Assembly (NCBI GenBank): GCA_934101685.1
Contig: CAKORZ010000052.1
Coordinates: 1-9,563, forward strand
Reading direction: 5' to 3'
DNA: 9,563 nt
From: an uncultured Bacilli bacterium
GTDB lineage: Bacteria > Bacillota_I > Bacilli_A > RFN20 > DUOF01
Shown here in pieces: positions 1 through 6,535 of this stretch. The stretch's first letter is position 1; the number at the start of each line of letters is the position of its first letter. The position numbers and the translations under genes are program-made. The notes below the pieces were generated by a model that was not told where the DNA came from, ran no database searches, and saw only the letters and a program-made list of their open reading frames with translations.

Positions 1-1054
1 GTAAAACACCATTCTTTCTCATATGATAAAATGCTCTTTTTTCTGCTGGGAAATCAGTAACAAATAAAAATTCATGATTAAATTTATCTTTAGCTAACTT
101 CTTACATAGTCTTTCTGCTTCAGTAGTTAAATCATTCTTTTCTTTATCATCTACTTTATATCCATATCTGGTTTCAAGTTCTGCATATATATCCTTTAAA
201 GCCATTTTTGGGAAAGGAAGAGTAGGAACTGTTAACTCTACTCCAAATAAATTTTTAAGTCTATCTTTTTCCTCTGCATTTACATGTTCAAAAGCATAAG
301 CAATCATCTCTGCTTCTAGATTCATAACATCGTCAAAAGAATCAATATAACTAAACTCAACATCAAAACTTGTAAATTCAGTAGCGTGCTTATTAGTATT
401 AGAATTTTCTGCTCTAAAGCAAGGTGCTACTTCAAATATCTTACCAAATCCACTAGCCATAGCCATTTGTTTATAAAATTGAGGACTTTGTGCTAAATAT
501 GCTTTATTATCAAAATATTTAACTTCAAATACTTCACTACCACTTTCACTAGCTGCGCCTATTAATTTAGGAGTATGTATTTCTGTAAATCCATTATTAT
601 ATAAATATTCTCTTAAATACTTTACTATTTTACTTTGAATTTGGAATATAGCCATATTCTTTTCATTACGTAAATCAATAAAACGATAATCTAATCTAGT
701 ATCTAAATTAACTGTATTTAAATCTTTAAAATTAAATGGTAATTCTTGTTCACTTTTACTTGTAACTTCAATTGACGTAGGAATAATTTCCATTCCATTA
801 AGTTTTACCTTAGGACTATCCATTAATTTACCTCTAACTATAACTGTGCTTTCAAGTGGAAGAGAAGAAATTAATTCTACCATTTCTTTATTCTTTTCTT
901 CACTCTTTTCAATAGTTACTTGAACTTTACCTGTACAATCTCTAACAATCACAAATTGAACCCATTGTAAATTTCTTATATTATCAACTACTCCACTAAA
1001 TTCAACTTCTTCTCCTAAATGATTTTTTAATTCTTCAAAGTACATTTTTTTCAT
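1..1054 (-). CDS. aspS: Aspartyl-tRNA synthetase, archaeal/eukaryotic type (AspRS2), 3' end outside window
   Basis: Cytoplasmic class II synthetase that charges tRNA-Asp with aspartate. In genomes that use the Asp/Asn amidotransferase route it may also charge tRNA-Asn; the visible part does not settle this. The first 351 residues are present. An N-terminal OB-fold anticodon-binding domain covers about 1-100, followed by the catalytic domain with the LDTRLDYRFIDLR segment (117-129), motif 1 around 155-165 (GFTEIHTPKL), the ASESGSEVF and YLAQSPQFYKQ signatures (168-196), and motif 2 FRAENSNTNKHATEFTSF (213-230). The bacterial-type GAD insertion is absent, as expected for this roughly 430-residue class. 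About 80 C-terminal residues including motif 3 lie off the left edge. The ATG at 1054 is preceded by GAGGAG at 1062-1067, inside the end of the upstream gene, and only two bases separate the genes, so they are co-transcribed under the T-box. An alternative ATG lies three codons in at 1045. Confidence 0.93.
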   Translation of the reverse strand, partial: MKKMYFEELKNHLGEEVEFSGVVDNIRNLQWVQFVIVRDCTGKVQVTIEKSEEKNKEMVELISSLPLESTVIVRGKLMDSPKVKLNGMEIIPTSIEVTSKSEQELPFNFKDLNTVNLDTRLDYRFIDLRNEKNMAIFQIQSKIVKYLREYLYNNGFTEIHTPKLIGAASESGSEVFEVKYFDNKAYLAQSPQFYKQMAMASGFGKIFEVAPCFRAENSNTNKHATEFTSFDVEFSYIDSFDDVMNLEAEMIAYAFEHVNAEEKDRLKNLFGVELTVPTLPFPKMALKDIYAELETRYGYKVDDKEKNDLTTEAERLCKKLAKDKFNHEFLFVTDFPAEKRAFYHMRKNGVL

Positions 1055-1056
1055 AT

Positions 1057-2127
1057 TTATTCCTCCTCATGTTCCTCTTCTAAATTTTGTAAATCTTTAA
1101 TAAAATCTTTTAATTTAACAGTATTTTCATCATTACTAAAACCATTTCTAATCTTAAGTGTTTCTTTTCTTTCATCCTCATCATCTATAATCAAAGAATA
1201 ACAAACATCTATTCTCCCTAATAAATCATCTAACCTTTTAAGATCATATTCTTTATAATGAATCTCCACAACTGCCCCCATATCTCTAAGTAATTCACTA
1301 ACATACAAAGCATACTTAAATACTTTTTCATTTTTAGGAATTATATAAAAATCTATCTCTTCATTAAAATCAGGAAATAACTCATTACTAATCATCAGCT
1401 TTACTAAATCATCATAATCTACACTAATGCCATTTGAGCATATATTTACCCCTCCAATCACATTAATAAGATTATCATATCTACTACCTTTAATTATTCC
1501 TATACACTCATCAATATCTACTTCAAAGCATATCCCTGTACTATATATCTTACCTCTTACATCTTTATCCTCTTCAAAGTCAATTCCTAAATTAGTAAGT
1601 GTTTGTTTATAAGTATTATAATACTCTTTACTTTCATTAAGATTGTTAATCCTAAGATTATAATTAACTAATCCTAAATTATTTAATAATTTCATAATAA
1701 ATAAAATGCTTTCTACATCTAAATAAACAGATTTATCTCCAACACACTCAAACCCAAATTCATATTTACTAGATTTATCTTTATATTTTTTATCATACTT
1801 ATAAACTTCTTTTAAATACATTAATTTTAAAGGTAAGCTCTTATCCACATATAGTTTATTTTCAACTACGCTTCTTAAAATAGAAATTGTGCTATCATAA
1901 TTTAATGATGCTTTATTAGTAAATCTACTTGATATATTAAACATGTTATCATTTATATCACCATATACATCTTGATATAAATTACTCTCTTCAAGAATAC
2001 TAGAATTAGTAAATTTATAACCATATAAATTAGCAGTTTCTTCTATTTCTTTTTTTAAATAAGAATACTGTTTATATTCAAGTGGCAATAAATCTTTAAA
2101 TCCTCTTAAAAGTTTATATTTACTCAT
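1057..2127 (-). CDS. Histidyl-tRNA synthetase-like protein (HisS/HisZ family paralog), probably catalytically altered
   Basis: A 356-residue protein with the outline of HisRS but few of its catalytic residues. The RGFKDLLP opening (8-15) and YGYKF (35-39) match motif 1. The usual LRPEGT reads LNYDSTIS (75-82). Motif 2, normally FRYERPQ..R.R.FHQ, reads VYKYDKKYKDKSSKYEFGFE (108-127). The HisA-like LVRGLDYYT reads DVRGKIYST (189-197). GGRYDGL reads GSRYDNL (214-220). The motif 3 GLERL segment reads VDYDDL (236-241), so the arginine is gone. A C-terminal HGTP_anticodon-like domain remains at about 257-347, which is unlike typical HisZ, where it is missing. The acidic tail ends in EEEHEEE. The start ATG has AAGGAG at 2134-2139, six bases upstream. 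It is the first gene after the T-box and is followed by aspS, the position hisS holds in many Bacillota. It could be a HisZ regulatory subunit, a very diverged HisRS, or a pseudo-synthetase. No hisG is in view. Confidence 0.72.
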   Translation of the reverse strand: MSKYKLLRGFKDLLPLEYKQYSYLKKEIEETANLYGYKFTNSSILEESNLYQDVYGDINDNMFNISSRFTNKASLNYDSTISILRSVVENKLYVDKSLPLKLMYLKEVYKYDKKYKDKSSKYEFGFECVGDKSVYLDVESILFIMKLLNNLGLVNYNLRINNLNESKEYYNTYKQTLTNLGIDFEEDKDVRGKIYSTGICFEVDIDECIGIIKGSRYDNLINVIGGVNICSNGISVDYDDLVKLMISNELFPDFNEEIDFYIIPKNEKVFKYALYVSELLRDMGAVVEIHYKEYDLKRLDDLLGRIDVCYSLIIDDEDERKETLKIRNGFSNDENTVKLKDFIKDLQNLEEEHEEE

Positions 2128-2142
2128 ATTATTCTCCTTTCT

Positions 2143-2184
2143 TAAAATAAAAAAGCCCCCATTATAAAACTATAATAGGAACTT
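2143..2184 (-). terminator. Intrinsic terminator of the T-box leader
   Basis: On the minus strand a 14-pair stem (2184-2171 with 2166-2153) closes a GTTT loop. It contains a run of five G residues pairing with C or U, and is followed by a T-rich tail. Its 5' arm includes the TTCCTA needed by the antiterminator, so the two structures are mutually exclusive, as expected for transcriptional T-box control. Confidence 0.88.
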
Positions 2185-2393
2185 GATTAATAAAAATTTA
2201 TTCAAGCGGTACCATCCTAATTTGTAATAAAATTACACACTCATTTAATTTATAACGTAATTACCCGAAGATAGCTACTACTATTTCCCTATCTCTTCTC
2301 CAAAATGTCCCAATTAGTTTCATAGTAAGTGCTCTCACCTTTTCACTCTCTCTTTAACTATTATTCTAATTTTCTTTTCTTCTTTGAATTTAC
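2143..2393 (-). promoter_or_regulatory. T-box riboswitch leader, predicted Asp (GAC) specifier
   Basis: This is the untranslated leader of the HisRS-like/aspS operon, a cis-acting RNA that senses uncharged tRNA. The T-box sequence AGGATGGTACCGC runs from 2218 to 2206 and closely matches the consensus AGGGTGGNACCGCG. It can form an antiterminator by pairing AGGA with TCCT and CTTGA with TCAAG on the two sides of the loop. A competing terminator follows. Stem I can be drawn by hand: AAAAT/ATTTT below a specifier loop, TAGTT/AACTA above it, then AGT/ACT and AGGTG/CACTT closing a small AGAG loop. The loop's 3' strand reads GGGAC followed by A, then TTTTGGAG, which places GAC (2309-2307) at the usual specifier position. 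A further hairpin, with an AG bulge, lies at 2267-2298. The UGGN bulge is UGGU, compatible with a G73 or A73 tRNA. T-box identity is secure; the specifier is inferred from hand folding. Confidence 0.9.
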
Positions 2394-2399
2394 TTTTAT

Positions 2400-2428
2400 A
2401 TTTTAATCATTTATTTAATTTTTGTCTA
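2400..2428 (-). promoter_or_regulatory. Probable sigma-A promoter of the T-box/aspS operon
   Basis: On the minus strand a -35-like TAGACA (2428-2423) is separated by exactly 17 bases from a -10-like TAAAAT (2405-2400). Transcription would begin near 2393, just ahead of the T-box stem I. No terminator with a T-run is visible between the lipoprotein stop and this promoter, so some read-through from upstream is possible. The stretch is AT-rich, so the match is only moderately specific. Confidence 0.55.
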
Positions 2429-2436
2429 TGATTTTA

Positions 2437-3069
2437 TTAATTAACAGGTAAATTAAAATCTAAAACATAAGAATAATTAGGTTTAAATGTTATAGCAACA
2501 TCATTTCCATTAGAGCTAACATAAGTTAAACCCATATATGTTAAAATTTTATTTTGGTTAGTTTCTATATTAAATGTAATATTTTGTTCCCCATCTAAAT
2601 CATATCCTAAAAAATCTTTTAATGACTCTTTTTTTAATAATCCTTTAAAAATCTTTTTACCATCTTTTTTAACAATTGAATAAGATTCAAAATAATTTTT
2701 TTCTATATTAACTTCAACTTTTGAATCAAAGTCGTTAGTCTTAGTTTTCCATTCATTATTATCAAGATAATATAAGGTATCTCCATCAACATAAAATTCA
2801 TTAGATGATGTATCATATAATTTGTCAGAATCATAGCCATTTATTTCCTTTATATTAGTAATAACTTTTATTAAATTTTCATTAAAATAAACACTAATGT
2901 TCTTTTCATACAAAACTAATTTATCATTAGAAACTTTTTGAGTAATTGTATAATATTTATATCCATCAATATTAGCTGCTTTCTCTTTAAAATAAAAAAA
3001 ATCATTTCCACATCCACTAATCAAAAATGCACTTATTATCATTAAAAATATGCCCATTACTTTTTTCAT
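2437..3069 (-). CDS. Predicted lipoprotein of unknown function
   Basis: A 210-residue protein with a classic lipoprotein signal: positive MKK, a hydrophobic core to about residue 17, and a lipobox ISGC with the lipidated cysteine at 20. The mature protein should sit on the outer face of the membrane. The rest is rich in Lys, Asn, Asp and Tyr and looks like alternating beta strands (for example YKYYTITQKV, ITFNIETNQN, GLTYVSS, DVAITFKPN). This resembles small beta-rich lipoproteins of Gram-positives, but I cannot assign a family. The ATG at 3069 is preceded by GAGGTG. The gap to the upstream surface-protein gene is only 12 bases, and the ribosome binding site abuts that gene's stop, so the two are very likely one transcript and may act together at the cell surface. 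The stop is TAA. Confidence 0.85.
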   Translation of the reverse strand: MKKVMGIFLMIISAFLISGCGNDFFYFKEKAANIDGYKYYTITQKVSNDKLVLYEKNISVYFNENLIKVITNIKEINGYDSDKLYDTSSNEFYVDGDTLYYLDNNEWKTKTNDFDSKVEVNIEKNYFESYSIVKKDGKKIFKGLLKKESLKDFLGYDLDGEQNITFNIETNQNKILTYMGLTYVSSNGNDVAITFKPNYSYVLDFNLPVN

Positions 3070-3081
3070 TATATCACACCT

Positions 3082-6000
3082 CTATAATTCAATTTTTTTC
3101 TTTATAACAACAAAGAACAATAACGAAAGCAAAGATATAGTTACAGAATATATACTTTTATTAATAAAACCAATTAAATTACTAGACCTTTCTACATCTT
3201 CACTATAATTATTTAATATATTGTCATACTTTTCTTTTATTGAAAGATATTTAGCATATTTATCACTATCAACATCACTTGAATTAGTGTCTTTCATATA
3301 ATTATAAATTGATTTTAAAGTTAACAAATTGTACTCATTAACATTTTCACTTAGAATATCAATTAATTGATTTACAGAACTTGGATTTCTAGTTGTCTTA
3401 ATAACTCTTACAATAGGTTCGCTTGCATATCCTACATCGTCCTCTTTAATCCTAACACTAATCGTATATTCACTAAGTTCATTTAGCCAATTAAATTCAT
3501 TATTATCAAAATAATCACCATTATTTATTTTATATTCTAAATTTTTACTATGGTTAACCACTATTTTATTATAATGAGGAATTATAGTTACATCATCTAA
3601 AACATATTTTTTCTTATCAACTACAATATCAAAAACTGAATTAGAAAATTCATTAATATCATTAATCACAACTTTTACTTTATACTCTCCTGGCATAATT
3701 GCGTTTTTCAATAATTCATTATTCATATTATAATATTCTACATCAAAATCATAATCATTCATAATTTCAATATATGGATTATTGCCAGTATATACAAAAT
3801 TACTATTTTTTAATTGTATATTAGAAGTAGCATCTCTTTTTTCAACAGTTATAACTATATCTTTGTAATCATTAGGTAAGCAATAATTATTACTATCAAC
3901 AACAATTCTAATTGTATATGATCCTGCATTAACAATTTTTTCATGTTCAGCATGACCTTCTCCAACAATGTTAATTTGAACATTTTTTTCTTTTCCATCA
4001 TATACTAATTTTTCATATAAATGTTTTATTTCAAGTGGTTTAGGCATTATATCAAGATAGCCTGTTCTATTAAATATAACATTATAATTCTTACTAGCTT
4101 TAAGTGAACCTATTGATATCTTATATCTACCAACATCTTCCCCTTCTTCTCTTGCTAAAATTCCAACAATGTCATTCTGATCGTATATACTAGGACTAAC
4201 ATCATAAGGTAATACAGGATCATTTTCTGAATATAATTTTGTAACATTTTTTGGAGTAATATAAATATTTTTTGGCATTATTTTCACATTAATTTTCCTA
4301 CTAATACCATCTATAGAATAATTACTAGCATTTATTCCTTCTAATCCAACTATCCTAACTATATAATTTTCACCTACATTAACTACATCATCAACTTTTT
4401 GATCATCTAATATATATTCGAAAACAAGGCGAACATCATCATTGTTATAAATATTACTAATTGTTACATCGTTAACAGCACTGCAATTACAATATTCAAT
4501 ATCCCTATCAGTAAAATTTTCAAGCAATATAGTAACAGGTGTAATAATAAAATAATATGTATCATTTGAAATAACATAATTTGCATTAGCAGATGTGATT
4601 TTCATTGTGTATTCGCCTACATTTATAGGTTTTTCCTCATCAATTGTATTATATTTAACAGATACATCACATTTTGCAATTATTTCTGGTGATTGAGGTA
4701 AACCATTATAGGTAAAATTTTCACCAATATATTCTACATTAATTGCCTTAGGTGTAATTATAATCATGGCTTCTACTACCTTTTCATTATAATTATTTCT
4801 TGGATCTGTTATTTTCGCAACAATTTTATATTTTCCTACATTATATATTTCAGTTTTTATTCCAATCTCAGAAAAAATATCATATTCAATACTAGCTATA
4901 TTTCCATCTTCAAAAATATTATTTATTCTTCTATAGTTAAACCCGTTTTCTGAAAATTCATCTGTAAAAGTCTTGCTATTAAAGTCTATCGATGTATCAG
5001 CTTTTTCTATAATAATTCTAGCACTTAACTCTAAAGTGTTATAATTACTATTGCTTATAATTGCCGTAACATTATATGTGCCTGCATTTACCAAAGAATC
5101 TATATATCTGTCATTAATCATATAATTTATTGAAGCTACATTCCCATCAGGTAAAATATTATTTTGGATTTGGAAGTTAACGCTTTCCCCAGTATATATA
5201 AAGTTCTTATCTGAAAATTCTAAATTATCAATATTACTTGGATGAATTATATAATCATTGAAAATAAATTCACTATAATCATAAAATTTATTATTTGTGA
5301 GATTAAAACTAAGTGAAACTTTATATATTCCTACATTAATTGGTTCTACACTTTTATCGTTTATAGAATAGCTAACTTTTTGATTTGTAATGGTATCTTG
5401 AAATTTTTCACTAACATTTCCTACACTAACTAATATGTCTTGCCTATTGCCGTTATACACTGTATCATATGATTCAACTTGACTATAAATTTTTCTTTTT
5501 GTTATTTTAACATCATATGATAAAAAATCATTATACATATATTTACCATTTTTTATTAAGATTAATTTTTCTATTGAAGTTATGTGGACAACATTGTTAT
5601 CAATATCCTCTAGCTTATAGTCAAAGCCCATTGATACTACCTCTGAACCATTTAAATATGTAATTAATACATTGGTTACTACATCATCACCATAAGTTAT
5701 AAAAAAGTCTTCATCATATAATTCAACCTTATCAACTATATTAGATAACCAATAATTAAGGCTTTCTTCACTTATATCATTTCTTAGTAAATAATCATTA
5801 TAATATTGCTTAGTTAACTCACTTACATTATTTTCTGAATATATTTTTTTTAAAGCACTAAACTTATTCTTTACTTCAAATGCTTTTTCCTTAAAATTAT
5901 CACTAGAATTTTTTAATGTTTCAAAAGAATCTTTGTAATCACTAATATTATTTGTAATCCTCTTTAATGTTATTGATTGAGAGACGTAATACTTATCGCT

Positions 6001-6447
6001 ATATAAAGATATATTTTCAAAGACTAATTCATTTTCATCCATTTCATCTAATTCAATCGACAAACTAATTCTTTCTGTATTTCCGCCATAAAAATTAACT
6101 GTTGCAAATATTACCCATTCTTCTCCATAATCCTTTTCAAAAACGCTATCATCACTTATTACAACATCTTTTGGAACAAGTATTTCTATTACTTCTTCAC
6201 TAGTAAAAGTATAACTTACTTCTTTTAATACATCAGAAGACACTATATATGTTCCCGTTTTATTTTTTTCAACTTTAATTAAATTGTCTTCACCACTAGT
6301 ATATATTTGATTATTTATGTTTAAAGAAACACCACTACTTTTTACATCAAAAATATAATATTCATTAGCATATACTTTAACACCATTAAAAAGCATCAAA
6401 AAAAATAATCCAATAAACGAAATTAATAAAGATCTAATTTTTTTCAC
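3082..6447 (-). CDS. Large repeat surface protein with MBG-like domains and C-terminal membrane anchor
   Basis: A 1121-residue secreted protein. Residues 1-27 form a signal peptide with likely cleavage after KVYA. An unrecognised beta-rich domain (about 28-160) and a helical stretch (about 165-245) follow. About eight immunoglobulin-like repeats occupy 330-945. Each has a Y-N/T/D-G or equivalent entry and a closing NVGxYxV-type strand, seen at 371, 454, 536, 609, 690, 771, 840 and near 919. The unit at about 728-803 (ENDPVLPYDVSPS, REEGEDVGRYKISIGSL) closely resembles the MBG/MBG_2 family of bacterial adhesins. A helical stalk (about 1020-1092) and a hydrophobic anchor (about 1098-1115) with a KKKIEL tail end the protein. 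There is no LPXTG, so it is probably held directly in the membrane. The start is GTG with GGGGG upstream at 6456-6460. The role in adhesion or envelope structure is inferred from domain type only. The stop is TAG. Confidence 0.85.
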   Translation of the reverse strand: MKKIRSLLISFIGLFFLMLFNGVKVYANEYYIFDVKSSGVSLNINNQIYTSGEDNLIKVEKNKTGTYIVSSDVLKEVSYTFTSEEVIEILVPKDVVISDDSVFEKDYGEEWVIFATVNFYGGNTERISLSIELDEMDENELVFENISLYSDKYYVSQSITLKRITNNISDYKDSFETLKNSSDNFKEKAFEVKNKFSALKKIYSENNVSELTKQYYNDYLLRNDISEESLNYWLSNIVDKVELYDEDFFITYGDDVVTNVLITYLNGSEVVSMGFDYKLEDIDNNVVHITSIEKLILIKNGKYMYNDFLSYDVKITKRKIYSQVESYDTVYNGNRQDILVSVGNVSEKFQDTITNQKVSYSINDKSVEPINVGIYKVSLSFNLTNNKFYDYSEFIFNDYIIHPSNIDNLEFSDKNFIYTGESVNFQIQNNILPDGNVASINYMINDRYIDSLVNAGTYNVTAIISNSNYNTLELSARIIIEKADTSIDFNSKTFTDEFSENGFNYRRINNIFEDGNIASIEYDIFSEIGIKTEIYNVGKYKIVAKITDPRNNYNEKVVEAMIIITPKAINVEYIGENFTYNGLPQSPEIIAKCDVSVKYNTIDEEKPINVGEYTMKITSANANYVISNDTYYFIITPVTILLENFTDRDIEYCNCSAVNDVTISNIYNNDDVRLVFEYILDDQKVDDVVNVGENYIVRIVGLEGINASNYSIDGISRKINVKIMPKNIYITPKNVTKLYSENDPVLPYDVSPSIYDQNDIVGILAREEGEDVGRYKISIGSLKASKNYNVIFNRTGYLDIMPKPLEIKHLYEKLVYDGKEKNVQINIVGEGHAEHEKIVNAGSYTIRIVVDSNNYCLPNDYKDIVITVEKRDATSNIQLKNSNFVYTGNNPYIEIMNDYDFDVEYYNMNNELLKNAIMPGEYKVKVVINDINEFSNSVFDIVVDKKKYVLDDVTIIPHYNKIVVNHSKNLEYKINNGDYFDNNEFNWLNELSEYTISVRIKEDDVGYASEPIVRVIKTTRNPSSVNQLIDILSENVNEYNLLTLKSIYNYMKDTNSSDVDSDKYAKYLSIKEKYDNILNNYSEDVERSSNLIGFINKSIYSVTISLLSLLFFVVIKKKIEL
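3613..5460 (-). repeat. Tandem MBG-like protein repeats inside the surface protein gene
   Basis: About eight diverged repeats of 65-85 codons. The clearest pair is DGNVASI (residues 434-440) and DGNIASI (514-520), exactly 80 residues apart. The NVGxYxV closing strand recurs throughout. Similarity is visible at protein level, not as obvious DNA identity, which suggests old rather than recent duplication. Confidence 0.75.
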
Positions 6448-6478
6448 TTCTTAATGCCCCCAATACATAAAACTACAG

Positions 6479-6495
6479 TTTAAGTATAACTTAAA
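6479..6495 (-). promoter_or_regulatory. Probable promoter with overlapping palindrome upstream of the surface protein gene
   Basis: A perfect inverted repeat, TTTAAGT-ATA-ACTTAAA, contains a -10-like TATACT (minus strand, 6488-6483). It lies about 35 bases upstream of the GTG start. No convincing -35 is seen at 17 bases spacing. The palindrome could be an operator covering the -10, but in DNA this AT-rich a seven-base arm may arise by chance. Confidence 0.4.
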
Positions 6496-6518
6496 ACATA
6501 ATTTTTTTATAATGTTTT
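6493..6518. repeat. AT-rich inverted repeat downstream of the metal ATPase gene
   Basis: Seven-base arms AAAACAT (6493-6499) and ATGTTTT (6512-6518) are separated by 12 bases containing a T7 run. It lies 18 bases after the ATPase stop. It might be a weak terminator or part of the next promoter. The stem has one G-C pair and no following strong T-tract on the minus strand, so I do not call it a terminator. Confidence 0.3.
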
Positions 6519-6535
6519 GGCATAATTTGTGAATA

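Noticed and set aside
1427..1612. Plus-strand open frame of 61 codons
   Set aside because: It lies wholly antisense inside the HisRS-like gene, with no ribosome binding site or recognisable protein features.
2305..2307. CAU (His) as the T-box specifier
   Set aside because: Its position relative to the lower helix and TTTTGGAG is off by two bases compared with GAC. The UGGU bulge also does not match a C73 tRNA-His. It is kept only as an overlapping possibility.
2406..2445. AATCAT...ATGATT inverted repeat after the lipoprotein gene as a possible terminator
   Set aside because: Six AT-rich pairs with a long loop and no T-run on the minus strand. It overlaps the likely T-box promoter and is best explained by base composition.
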